DNA of 64,000 bases from Gnetum montanum (lineage: Eukaryota; Streptophyta; Gnetopsida; Gnetales; Gnetaceae), in assembly GCA_015680685.1 (NCBI GenBank), contig MNCI01037991.1:262938-326937 (forward strand), given 5' to 3'. A program made the position numbers and the translations under genes. Each line of letters begins with the position of its first letter. Within the stretch, counting starts at the first letter, position 1. This document shows, in pieces, positions 34,331 to 46,000 of the stretch. The notes below the pieces were generated by a model. That model was not told the DNA's origin, searched no databases, and saw only the letters and a list, made by a program, of their open reading frames with translations.

Positions 34331-35290
34331 CACAACACATTTCCTTAAAAAAATTAAATATAAATAAATAAATAACAAAACAACTGTAAAAAGCTTTGAC
34401 CTTAAAAAAGATTAAATATAAATAAATAAATAACAAAACAACTATAAAAATCTTTGAACAAACTTGTATCTAAAATTTGTTGGGTCAGTGATAAGTCTAA
34501 ACCCCTTCTATTTTCTGATTGGTCGGGTAGTGGTGGAACCTTTTCCTGGTAAGACCCTTTGTTTTCAACATGTGAAATAGTAACTTTATTGCAACATTTT
34601 CGCATAGATCACAACTTAGTCATAACACCTTTTTTTTTTAACTCAATTCTAAAATTTTGCCTTTTTTTTAACTCAATTCTAAAATCAAAATTTTTGCTTA
34701 GTTTTTTTTTGTCCGTTTCGATCCATAACATCACATTTGAGTTTTAATAATTTCTCTTACAACATTTTCTGATCGATCATAATAACAACGTAGTCATAAT
34801 ACCTTTCCTAACTTGGTTTTAGAATCTAAATTTTTTTGGGATTTTTTCCGGTTTCCATTTGTAACATCATATCTTGTCTGAGGTGCTATTCATTTTTTTC
34901 TGTTAGAGTTTTATCCGTTTCCATTACAACATTTTCCGATTACGACCTACATTTTCGGATTGATCGTACTAACTTAATTCTTTTGAACTCGGTTTCAGAA
35001 TCTAAATTTTTCTTTTCATTTTTTCCTGTTTCCATTTGTAAAATTCCATTGATCATAACTTACTCAACACCTTTCCTTTCATAATCTAAATTTTTCTTTA
35101 CCTTTTTTTTCCAATTTCCATTTGTAACATCCCATTTTCTCTGTGACCATAATAACTTACTCATAACACATTTCCTTTGAACTCGATTTAATAATCTAAA
35201 TTTGTCTTTTGTTTTTTCTTTTTTTTTTGGGTTTCCATTTGTAACATTCCATTTTATCCATGGTGCTATTCATTTGGCCGATAGACCATT
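34331..35290. repeat. AT-rich degenerate tandem repeats
   Basis: A 58-base unit containing ATTAAATATAAATAAATA is present twice (34345-34458). From 34600 to 35290 phrases such as TTTCCATTTGTAACAT, CTCAATTCTAAAAT and GAATCTAAATTTTT recur every 80-150 bases in loose order; a related stretch is at 38404-38500. No genes. Confidence 0.65.
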
Positions 35291-35432
35291 ACTAAGTCAG
35301 AAATCGGTAACGCTAATTTTTTGTAAGTAACGCTGACCAATGTTGACTTTCTCACGGCCATTTCGGTAACACAACTTTGTGCATAACATCGTGGTATAAA
35401 AGGTTACGTCCTTTGTAAAATAGAAATACAAA

Positions 35433-35995
35433 TCATGCAGGAGGAGGGCTGGAGTTCTGAGTAGATGCAAACATGATCGAGTTCTGCGCAAATGCAGATC
35501 CAGCATTCTGGCAAAGGCACAAAGGATGCACTGATCTGGGCACCGAACAGCATCGGGCACCAAACAGTATGCGAGGCCGAGGCCGGCACTCCACATTCAC
35601 ATCAATCATCATAAAACTCTGTAAATTTAAGTTGCAAAATGCGAACTCAAGCAGCTTTCCCATAAGTAATGTCACAAGGGCTGCGAATGCCGGGTAACGC
35701 CCAAGGTTCAGCAGAAAGTGCGTCAGTTCGCGAGGGCACACAAAAATATCGCCTTCAGAGTCTCCTGGAACAATTGGTTGTTTATGTCCACAAATCCCAC
35801 CAAAACCAACCCACCATGAATCAGAAACACGAATTCGGTGACCCGTGGATGACTATGAGGCCGAAGGATGCCACCTGGGTGAAATCGGAGTGAGACCCTG
35901 CATGTTGCTGCTGGGCAGATTCATGGCCGTTGTCAGCATCACTGCAGTCCCGAATTTCGTGCTCCGCGTTCCCGGCTTTGCCAGTGCGGATGTTT
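35433..35995 (-). other. GC-richer sequence downstream of the PPR fragment, unidentified
   Basis: Several minus-strand frames of 60-100 codons overlap here, including one continuing directly from the PPR fragment. The translated sequence shows no motif I recognise. It may be non-homologous sequence joined to the PPR piece or a decayed 3' part. Confidence 0.3.
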
Positions 35996-36345
35996 TGAAA
36001 TCCATGTCAGGGTCAATGCCTGCTGTTTGCATTTGAGAAAACAGTTGCAGAACTTCTCCCAGGAATCCTTTTGTGGCATAAGCTGAGATCATGGTGGTCC
36101 AAGATACAACATTCTTCTTCGGTACTTCGCCAAACAGCTGTCGTGCCTCTTCAAGCGTGCCTCTTCAAGCCTACCAAGCTTTGAATACAGTATCAACGTT
36201 TTGGTTTGAATGTAAGGGTTCATCATGAATCCTGTCTGAATGAGTTTGGCATGCAGATTTCTTCCTTGCGGTAGGTCTTACGCAGCAATGCATCTCTGCA
36301 GAGATCTTGCATAGCTTGGAATATCATGCAAGCTTTGGACATAGA
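35995..36345 (-). pseudogene. Pentatricopeptide repeat (PPR) protein fragment
   Basis: The minus strand encodes SLQRCIAA, a stop, DLPQGRNLHAKLIQTGF, then IQTKTLILYSKLGRLEEAR. After a 14-base tandem duplication (GCTTGAAGAGGCAC twice, near 36140-36170) it reads LFGEVPKKNVVSWTTMISAY, ATKGFLGEVLQLFSQMQTAGIDPD. This is the N-terminal pattern of land-plant PLS-class PPR proteins, which bind organellar RNA: LH..LI..G, then NVVSWTTMI..Y and LF..M...G..PD. The stop, the duplication-induced frameshift and the loss of all later repeats show a dead fragment. A single-N join lies just upstream at 36461. Confidence 0.8.
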
Positions 36346-36524
36346 GAACCGGCTGGATCTTCATCTGAGAATTCCGGTAGTGCATCTTCCAAAGACAGAA
36401 GTTGCTAAAAATGAAGCATCGCCCATGAGGTCTCCACCAGGGCGAACTGTATCTATGCCTNGGCAAGGTCAGAGTGGTTAACAGTGCCTGCCATTTGCTC
36501 AAGTTCACGATTTTCTCCAACACT

Positions 36525-37500
36525 TCTATTTTTGTTTTCTTTCGATTGTTAAATTGCCCAGTGCATTGGGTACAATGTCTGTATATGGTCCTCGCTGAAG
36601 GCGCATGTATAAGAAAATGTAGTAGTACAATAAAGCCAAGGAGGTTTGTCGCTGGAGACTTTGATCACCACTAGAAAATAGATAATATAGCCAAACTTTC
36701 ACGGTATTTTGTCATTTTGCTTAACGATATTCCATGACACTATATTGAATTGAATTTGTTATTTATGTCTTACCAGTCCTTAAAGTTATCCACGTACAAT
36801 TCTAACGTCATTCCACTTTTTTTCTTTGATGTTAATCCTAGGGCTATGATATGATAAAAATAATTTAATGACTATTGTGATTGAGATAACCATGCACAAT
36901 GTACATAAACTAAGTCTACGGTGTTATACATTATACATGTTGAACATAAGAAACATACACTAATAAGTACATTATACATGTTGAACATAAAAAACATACA
37001 CTAACAAAAATGTATATTTATTTACATAACAAAAATGTAGTATCTATCAAATGGACTTTTTTGGTCTATGAAGACAATAAGATCTTCGAATCTTTGGAAG
37101 CTCAATCTCTACTTTGGGACATCTAACTTTATTTTGGCTTAGTTCCTTAAAGCTAGAAGCATTTTCTAAAAAAATTGTATATGTAAAATAAAATCTTGGC
37201 ATTTTCTTACAATATTAAACTATTGAATTTCAACATTTAACTTACCTCTAAAGTTAAAGTCTCCTCCACAATGCTCTATTTTTTTTATTTTTTATTTTTG
37301 GAGGGGTTTTACCCCTTATAAACACTTAATATAATATAGGATCATTACCCAAAGCCATAATGCTCATCTCACTAAGTGGGGCCCCAAGAGGGTTGGTAGA
37401 TTAGTAAAAGCCTAACCTCTTACATGAGAAACGAGCACTTTCTTATCATTTTTGATGTTTTATTTTTTTTAGAAAAAATCGAGCAAATTTTTATTCCCAA
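36525..37500. other. AT-rich intergenic DNA with one short tandem duplication
   Basis: A 41-base unit containing CATTATACATGTTGAACATA is present twice (36929-37005). No gene seen. Confidence 0.5.
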
Positions 37501-37506
37501 AAAAGA

Positions 37507-37875
37507 CTATACACCAGTATACCGTAGGCCAGAGTTGTTGACCCCACACCGACAGTGTGCCCAAACCCCGGGGCCTCCCGCAAGTCTCAACCGCCTCAGG
37601 GCATCCCTATTAGCGGGTGATATGTCTGATCCCCAATCCCTTAAACAGTAGTTCGGACNAGGCCAGTAGCCAGGCGAAAACAAATTTCTTCGATTATCTG
37701 GGCAATACCTATCATGTGGTCTCTGATAACGTTCTCGATCCATTGCAGTGTCTGGTTGTATGATTCCAGGGTAGGGTTGGTGTCTCATAGAGCATTCCCT
37801 CAATAGCCTGCTGTGGCCCCTGGCACCAGACGGTAGCCTCACCATGTGTTCTCTGGGGCCAACATCTTTAGTCAA
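37507..37875 (-). other. GC-rich open frame, unidentified, with a single-N join
   Basis: A 122-codon minus-strand frame (rich in Arg, Gly, Pro; piece GSDISPANRDALRRLRLAGG) crosses the N at 37659, so its continuity depends on that join. On the minus strand it is followed by an A-rich stretch (37490-37440), as in retroposed sequences. The motif is not known to me. A LINE or other repeat tail is possible. Confidence 0.3.
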
Positions 37876-38028
37876 TGAATCCCTTTGCAGAGCCTAGGGT
37901 TTGTACATTGATCATTTCTACTGTATTACAACATGTTTATGATCATTCAAGAAAACATTCCATGGTCTTATGATATTTCTATTTGTTATGTTTAAATCAT
38001 CGTTGTAGCAGAAGACGAGTGGCGATCA

Positions 38029-38402
38029 CTAGCTTAGTTATATATATTTATAAATTGGCCAATAGAATCTTATTAGTTTACAAATAAAAAGTTCTTTGAG
38101 TAAAAAATTTCACNNNNNNNNNNNNNNNNNNNNNNNNNNNNNNNNNNNNNNNNNNNNNNNTATAAATACCTAGCAATACACTAATTCATGGAATTTTTTT
38201 TTCAGAAAACCCATCCTTAGGAAAAATAAGGTACAGAACTCTTGTTCTTTGTCCAGAAGGCATGAAAATTTGGGTTTTAAAATCTTGTTCTTCGTCCAGA
38301 AGTCGTGAAATTTTTTACTCAAAGAACTTTTTACTTGTAAACTAATAAGATTCTATCGGCCAATTTATAGATATATATTATAAATATATATAACTAAGCT
38401 AG
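38029..38402. repeat. Inverted repeat of about 85-98 bp around the N gap
   Basis: The left arm 38029-38113 (CTAGCTTAGTTATATATATT...) is matched in reverse complement by 38305-38402 (...TATATAACTAAGCTAG). The arms differ by small indels and substitutions, so this is not simply a duplicated contig. The enclosed sequence contains the gap 38114-38160 and two copies of CTTGTTCTT(T/C)GTCCAGAAG (near 38230 and 38284). A small inverted-repeat transposon is possible, or the gap hides a longer hairpin that stalled assembly. Confidence 0.75.
38114..38160. other. Assembly gap (47 Ns)
   Basis: A run of N lies inside the inverted repeat. Confidence 1.
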
Positions 38403-38519
38403 TTTTCTTCCATTTGAGTTTTATCTATTTCCATTTGTAACATTACATTTTGTTTGAAGTGCTATTCATTTTTTTCAATTTGAGTTTTACTAGGATATTT
38501 CAGTTTGTGTGTTATTTTC

Positions 38520-38605
38520 TTAGAACATAGAATTGAATCTATGACTTGATATTTCTAAATCAAGAGTCTTACCACTAAGCTAACATCTCATTGTTTCTTA
38601 GTGGG
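38520..38605 (-). mobile_element. tRNA-derived SINE-like unit
   Basis: On the minus strand GTTAGCTTAGTGGTAAGAC (A box) is followed by CTTGATTTAGAAATATCAAG, an intact anticodon-arm-like hairpin, and by CATAGATTCAATTCTATG, a T-arm with a 5-base stem and a decayed B box. It resembles 33541-33610. Confidence 0.5.
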
Positions 38606-38774
38606 TTGGACATTGAGGGAAGGAATTGTCTCTACTATCCTTAACACTTATGCATGTCCATTGTACCAGCTTATGCATATTCAATGACTATCATTAGCCA
38701 TGCTTATATATCCTTGGGTCTCATCCCTAGCCTAGGAACACTTTTTAAAATAAAATATTTAAAGAAAAATAAAA

Positions 38775-38880
38775 AACACACCTACTGGTGTAGGGTAAGT
38801 GGTTAGGGCACTTATCTCTTGGTTGGGAGATTATGTGTCCAATTTGGAAAGGGTTGTGCTATGAGCCCTAAGTTATATTT
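38775..38880 (+). mobile_element. tRNA-derived SINE-like unit, second family
   Basis: GGGTAAGTGGTTAGGGCAC (A box) is followed by CTCTTGGTTGGGAG, a hairpin in the anticodon position, and GTGTCCAATTTGGAAAGGG in the B-box position. Spacing matches a tRNA head. Confidence 0.4.
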
Positions 38881-38889
38881 TACCTCAAA

Positions 38890-40080
38890 GAAAAAAGAAA
38901 CTAATTTCCAATATGAAATAAGAGGTGGAAGGTTCAAGTCTATTTATTTATTTTTACCTACTAGTGTAAACATATATTGAAATTTTTTTCCACCTACTAG
39001 TATAAACATATATTTAAATTTTTTAAATTTTTTTTTTTTGCAAAGTTAAACCCTGGATGATGAACTATAATGTATGCATGTATTATGAATAGGTGTTAAG
39101 GCATGGGTCTAAAACAGTGATGGTTCAAGCAACATCCTTTGAGCATCGTCCAGATGAAAAATTAAAAGATAGGCCATGACGTAAATGCAACCAATGTATA
39201 TCACAATTTAAGAGTTAAAACTGTAATGTTTCCAAATAGCTTTCACCAATTATGGTGAACCCCATGAATATCATAAATTAAATGTTGACAATTCAGCCTC
39301 GACAGATTCCACTGGATTTACGGGGCAATCGTATGATCACAAAATATGAGTTGGCAGTCCAGCTGTTCAAGTGCAATTGATGTTAGCATCTTAGAAAGGG
39401 AAAAAAAGTCTCATGAAAAATATGCATAAATGAAAAATATGCTTGCTTTTCTCCTATTGTATACCAAAATAAATATTAAGTCAAAATTTTCAAAACCTGC
39501 ATTTGCAATTTATTTTAATTGACAATGAGTTATCTTGTGGTTTATCCTTCTTTGATTTTTTTTTCTTTTACTATTTTTTGAGGATTGATGTTTCTTTCTT
39601 TGTTTTTGAATGTTTGTTTTCTATTTTTTTTTGGAAATAATAAGCATAAATTGAGTTGCTGTTAAACTTAATGTAATTTGTACTCTCTTTTATTTATATT
39701 CTAAGCATTACGAAAGTTAGGCATGAAATGTAACTTGTACTTATGATCTGAGTATTCCTAAAGTTAAGTTAAGCACCAGAAAATTAAGAGAAACTGTGTT
39801 AAAAATACCGGTATGGTGTGAGGTTATATCTGAAATTTCAGAAAGTAAGATAAGCCTCGTACGCACCAAATTATTTTGCCTTGTCCCCGTTGTTTTCCTT
39901 GAAAGGTTAAAAACATAGTAACATGTTGCTGAGGTGTTGATTTTTATGATGTTGCAAGAGTGATATTACTCTATTATATGATCATGCTTGATGGTTGTGT
40001 ATGAGGCTGATGTGCTAATCATGTTCCTGTTAACTTCTGTGTTTTTGAGCTTTTGTCTCAAAGTTTGCAGGCAGCACAAG
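38890..40080. other. AT-rich intergenic DNA
   Basis: No gene or clear repeat family is seen. The phrase ACCTACTAGTGTAAACATATAT occurs twice with small changes (38957 and 38992). Confidence 0.45.
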
Positions 40081-43000
40081 TACAAAGATGCACCAAGTGG
40101 TGACCTCAATTGATTCTATGAGCACTATGTCTATGGGGAAGCTATGTGCTCTTGAGGCCTTCATGAACTGATTATTTGGTGTCAGAATCCCAACACTGAG
40201 TTGTGGATTTATTAGTACCTTGGCTATGATGAATCAGCAGGTACATTATGGTTTGTTTGCCTCTCTGTGTTGGGTGAGCACTAACAAAGGATGGTGATCT
40301 GTCCTAGACCCTACGGATATTGGGCTAGCAGATGGCATGAAATGGTATCCTTGGCCATGTCGAATACTAATGGCCTAGGAGTGGCCAATGCATTGAGGTC
40401 CCACTTTGGCAGGTGGTGGATACTCAGTTGGCGTGTTTTGTTATTTGATTGTTGTGTTCGTGTCCCAAATCGTTTTTGTTTGATGGTAGTCATGCAGTGG
40501 GTTCAGTGCGACAATTCAATCATGTACATTTTGAGACAGTGGTGCAAGGTGATAGATGATCGTTTATACTTCGTGACAGGTTTTTCTCAGAACAGCATAG
40601 TTCTTTCATGGTATGCACCTAGTGGCCTAAATCCTTCAACCTAGGATGGACTTGGGTAGTTCGCCCTATAGCCTTCTAGGCCTAGGTAGCATTCCCAAAT
40701 ACCATGTATGTTCTCATTAAAATGTATTCCCATCCTTGGGTGTGTGAAACATATCCTTGTGATATTCTCAATTTGACTATATGCACTCAAAAGTGCTAGA
40801 TGTATTGCCCTATGTCACTCAGTTGTCTTCATGTTGTAGGCCTATGCCACACCTTGTGACAAGGCCAAGTTTGATGTATGGTGTTTTCTTGGTGCTTGTT
40901 TTGAAGTGCCTTTGCTATATGTTGTAAACGGCCTTTGTGCCTTGATGTATAATTTTGCTGAAAACTTCATGGGAAATTCTTTAGTTGCGATACGGTGTTG
41001 TAACGAACGGACCAAAGCATGTCCTTGCCGATTGTGCTCTTGAACTAGTTTCATGTGTTCTTGGTGATGTTGGCATGCCTAGATGGTGTGTGCTTTGGTG
41101 AACATCCTTAAGATAGAACAAATCTTGGGAATACTTTCTCTTGTGCTGCTGGACTGGTAAAGATCTTATCCACAGATGATCGATGGTGGTATGTAGCCTA
41201 AAATACAAACAAATTGGTTTGATGTGCTTGATCTTGATAGTGGGTGGTTCATTGTGGCCATGTGAATTACAATGGTAGACTAAAATTCAAATCAATGTGA
41301 TGTTGCGATGTCTAGATGTGGAGTAGAGTTGAGTTCTGGGTATTGGCACCTATACTTGCTCTTCCATGTTGGATGTGATAGTGGAGCAGCTTTGCAAATG
41401 TTGGGATGGTAGTCCATCCTTAAATAAATGATGTTACAGATACATAAATTGTGACTTCTCTTGGTGGCCTTGCTTGGTGGGCTTGAATGTGCTCAAAACA
41501 CTTGAGCCTATGCTCTCATGATTGGGGGCCCCTAATGATTGTGCATGTGGGCATGCTTTCATGACTGATTGCTTTTGGTGCTTCTGAGGGCTATGGTGTG
41601 CTCTCATGGCTTGGGACTTATTGATGCTTTCGTGGTCTATGGTATGATTCCATGATAGGGGACTCATTGTGCCTAATAGGCTATGATGTCTTGCTAAATT
41701 TTCCCATGTACTCTATTCCTTATGTACACTAATGTATCACATAGTCCCTTCCTAATGTATTGTCCCATGTCTCTAGTGTAATGTTAATTCATGATGGTGT
41801 TTTCACCTCCCTGGTGGGATAGTAGAGTTGAGCATGATATTACTTGGTGAATCTTTAATTCTATGAGGGGTCATTCTTCACTCCAATGGATACCCTCTTT
41901 ACTTCCTGAAATAATATGGCAGGTGGTATTGAGACGGTTGTCTCCTATTTGGGACCCAGAAGCAGTTGATGTTTGGACTTGTTCCTAGCAATTGCCCCAC
42001 GTTCGTGAACTCTTGGGGTTTGTTTTCAAAGACAACATGTTGTTACCTGGGTGAAATTTAGGGAACCTCCTTTGTGAGGCCATGCTGTTGATGTTCCTTC
42101 TTGTAAGCAAGGCATGATATTATGTACTCACTCAGTTTTGGGGGCTCTAGAGGGACTTTTTGGGGTTCTCTAGTAGACCACCCTTATTGTAAACCCTTCG
42201 GGGATGAATTGTGTAGTGTTTTGAGTTGTAACTAATGTTGGTGAAGCCCATTTCATGTAAAACTATCTTGAGGACCCAGCCCTCCTATGGGCAAAATGTT
42301 GTTGTTGACTTGTGTCTATCATTTGGGTTGAATGATAATAGGTAGTGGTGTGGCCTTGTCCACCACAATTGATGTAAACAAGCTTAACTGGGATGTATGA
42401 AACAAAAACCCAAATCTCCCAAGATGAAATAGAAATCCCTCTTGATAAAATTTCAAAGGGATGAGCTCCTTGGCGTCTCGAGATGTTCTCAAGGTGAAAT
42501 TGAATTTGGGTAAGCCTTGTGAACCCATGTCTTCCCTTAGCCAGTAACAGCTCGACGATATGGTTCTGTTAGCTATATTGACTACTTGGGCGTGTATTAT
42601 GGGTAAGGTGTAGCTGGGTTGCTATACTTACCTATGGAAGAAACCTCCCAAAGAGGATCCTTCCTTCAAGTGCAAAAATCTAATGAAATGTGTTGATCAT
42701 GAGACGAGTAGTCATTCTTGATACCGTGGGGAAATTCAAATTCTAGGAACCTTGATGTTCTTTGGAGAATTCATGATCTGGTTGCTCTTAGAGGTGACTC
42801 TATATTCTTTCTTGGACCTAGTGTTTAAAAAATGGTGCTTGTCCAATAATCGGGAGTGGGAAGGATAGCTTGTATGTAGCAACTGCGGTTGATCCTTCTC
42901 CATGAATGGGATATTATCGTTGCATTCGATGATGTGCTTACTATTGACATGAGACATGTGTATGGAGGATTGTCATGGGGTTGGCTACCCAATAGATCCT

Positions 43001-44500
43001 CCACTTGTTCTAACATTTGACTAGGCATTCTCAATGTTGGACAATCACAAGAGGTATTGATGACAGTTTGGGCTTGTTGTATGATAGCTTCTTGGAGAAG
43101 TTCCCAAACAGATTTTGGATCTTCTCTCTTATTGTGGCAATGGAATACTGTGGGATGGTGAATTGAGGTATGCGATGTTGGTGTCTCCAGATGGCAAGGT
43201 CAAGCTCAAAAGATTTGCCCTTGTACCTTGTTTGGAAGGGAGAACATGCTTGACTCCCTTCATACCAGCTTGAACATACATGATGAAAAAAAATGCGCAT
43301 GGTACAAATGCACGTGGAATCAGTGCTTAGATGGTTGCACTAGTGAGACCCCGTGGGTCTGGATGCCAGTAGCAGAACATGGAGTTCTGGCAAGCATGAG
43401 TTGCTTGTGAAGACATGGCTCTTTCGGAGCATGTCCTCCCTCTCGGTTTGATGTTCCCAAGTCCCTCACCATGGGTAGTGGCCTTGGTGAGCCCTCAAAA
43501 TCAATGATTAAAAAAAATCAATGGGTTCTGAGATGTCATTCACAAAGGAACTCGACGGAACTTGCGGAAGAGGAGCTGTCTTCTTGCATAGGTATGGGTC
43601 TACACAAGAAGATATGTCTCTAGACCCTCAAAAAGGACAAATCTAGGGGATGCCTTAGAGACATTTGCCCTTTGGATTGGACTACTCCTGTTTGTTATAG
43701 AGTAGGGAAATCTTTGGGCTTCCTCCAATTGCCCTTGCGTTTCATGCAAAGCATTGGATGGAAGGATGTATTAGGTGTTGGGGTTGGTATCTTCCTTCAA
43801 GCTTGGCATCAGAGGAGTTGGTGGATCCTCGGAGTTGACGAAGTTCCGAACCCATACAAAAGTGTACTCTTGAAGCTATCCTAGGCTCTGCTCTGAGGAC
43901 ATCGCTTCTTTGTGCGGGGGAGAATTATGAGAGATGTCTCAGGGTGGTGGTTCTCCTGGGCTCTTCCCATGGTTCGAGGGCCATGGAACACTTTGAGGTG
44001 TCCTCGAGTGACTATCAAGTGTTAGAAAACCCACCCTGACTTGGCGGTACCAAGCTAGCAACAGGACACCCTCCTGTTGTAACTCTCTTCTAAGTCCTCT
44101 TCATTCCACCCTCACCATGGAGAACTACATGACCTTGATTTTACGATGATCGTAGATATGTAGGTAGCCAAGATTGGATAGTTTTGATGCAGTGCCAGGT
44201 TGCACTTTGTACCAGATTGTGAGGGATTTGGTAGGTGCATTGTTTCCCCTCCCACCGATGTTGTTTACAAGGTTGTTTGTGTGCTTGTTTGCATGGTCCT
44301 CATTTTGGAATTGGTTACCCTCCGTGAGGTGCTTTGCCATATATGGTAAAAAGCTGTGATTCTTCTTGTACTCACTCTTGAGTTGCTTACTTGCTTGAGG
44401 TGCATTCCCTAGGTCTTTCGCCCTAGATCCATTGGATCTTAGTGAATTCCTTGGGGTGTTGGACAACATAGGGGCAACATTGTTACATACAGTCAATATT
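40081..44500. other. Unclassified CpG-poor stretch, probably old repeat DNA
   Basis: The base composition differs from both flanks: richer in G and T, with TG/CA frequent and CG rare, as in deaminated repeats. The longest frames (40291-40644 plus; 44125-44496 minus; 43672-43884 plus) have no motif I recognise. No LTR ends, primer site or transposase motif could be found. I cannot assign it. Confidence 0.35.
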
Positions 44501-45480
44501 TTAGGTTGCCATGAAAGCCTTTTCCGTATAATTGCATTGTCTACGTAACCCTATGCATTAAAAAAATTTGATTTGTGTGGAAGCTAGGGATCAAGGATTC
44601 GTGATTCTAAACATGTTTTGGGACGAGTTGGTAGCCGAGGATGTGATAGAGAAAATTTAAATATATTAGGTTTTTTAAAAATTAAATCTCATAAAAAAAC
44701 ATTGTAGAATATCGAACAGGTACAATGTAAATCCAAAATATTGTTAATGCTTAAAAAAATTGTACAGAAGATTGCAATATCACCATTAAACTAAAGCAAG
44801 AAAATTTTCAAAGATATGAAGGGTATCAAATTGATTTCCTTACTCAAGAGCCATAATCCGACCCAACATATAATTTCTGCAACAACCAAAATGACAGCAA
44901 TAAAATGAAACCTTTTTGTTACTCATTCTAATCTTTCTAAGAATTAAATTAAGCCTGAAACTTCAACCAAATTTATAACAAATCACATTTGCTAATACTT
45001 TTGTCATAGGGCCATGTTGAAGACAACCACATTATAAGAAGACACAACTTAACTAAACTAGGCACAGCCCACTAACTCGCCTCACCTACCATGATCGAAA
45101 ACCTTCAGGATGCTGGAGAATTGAGAATCAGCACTAGTCATGATGAAGAGGAAAGTAAAAAAAGAGCACCATGAGCTTGCATATGGCCATTGGCCATGTG
45201 CTGGTGGGCTTCATTGGCTCAGAAACAAGCATCCATCCGTCATCATGTTCATGACTCATGACACATGACGATGACCCTGTTTTGTTTTTTCAATGACCCT
45301 GTTTTGTTTTTTCATTTTTCAGCAGAGATATGAGAAAAAGAGCAAAACCCAGCAATGACCAATAAACACGCGTGAATGTGCGAGTCATGGCGGAAACTTT
45401 GACGCTCCCAAAGGCCAATTCATGCAAATGCAATGTTTTCACCGTACCCTCTCCGTATGACGCAAACTTGGCCCTTCAGC
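44501..45480. other. Intergenic DNA upstream of the NO VEIN-like pseudogene
   Basis: No gene seen. A 22-base unit, ATGACCCTGTTTTGTTTTTT plus CA, is present twice (45271-45314). Confidence 0.45.
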
Positions 45481-45640
45481 CTTCGGTTACCAAAGTAGCC
45501 CTTTCGTGATTTCCGTGTTTGTTTATTCATTTGTACTCCCTTGTTGTCTGTGGTCTGTGTCAGGCTGATGCCATGAATCTTGATTGCTTGGTAGCCACTA
45601 AAATTTTAATGCACAATGCAAACATTGAGAAAAAGGTAAG

Positions 45641-45780
45641 AATAATACAAGGAAAGGCAAGGCAATCATTTCAATGTATATGTGGATCATGTGTAGATCC
45701 AGACAAAATTTCATTAGAAGATAATACAAGGGCAACCATTTCAATGTATATGTCCAGATCCAGACAAAATTTCATTAGAA
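45641..45780. repeat. 79-base tandem duplication in the pseudogene 5' flank
   Basis: ATAATACAAGG begins copies at 45642 and 45721; both contain CATTTCAATGTATATGT and CCAGACAAAATTTCATTAGA. Confidence 0.85.
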
Positions 45781-46000
45781 TTATGAAATACATACCCATT
45801 GCGGATTTAATGCGCTTCTGTGTCTGCTTCGTCTAACCCAACCCGACCCAGAGCTAGACTAAACCATGCCGACTTTTTGGTTAATTGAGGATTCATTGAC
45901 AACACGTTAATTGGGGATTCATTCCACTTTTTGGTTATAAGACCCATTTTCGTGTGTTGCTTCATTCCACTTGGCTGTTGCAGGCTGTTTGTTGCCGTCA

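Noticed and set aside
40291-40644. 117-codon frame as a candidate gene
   Set aside because: No motif, no splice context, and the overlapping minus-strand frame is also open; the composition looks like deaminated repeat.
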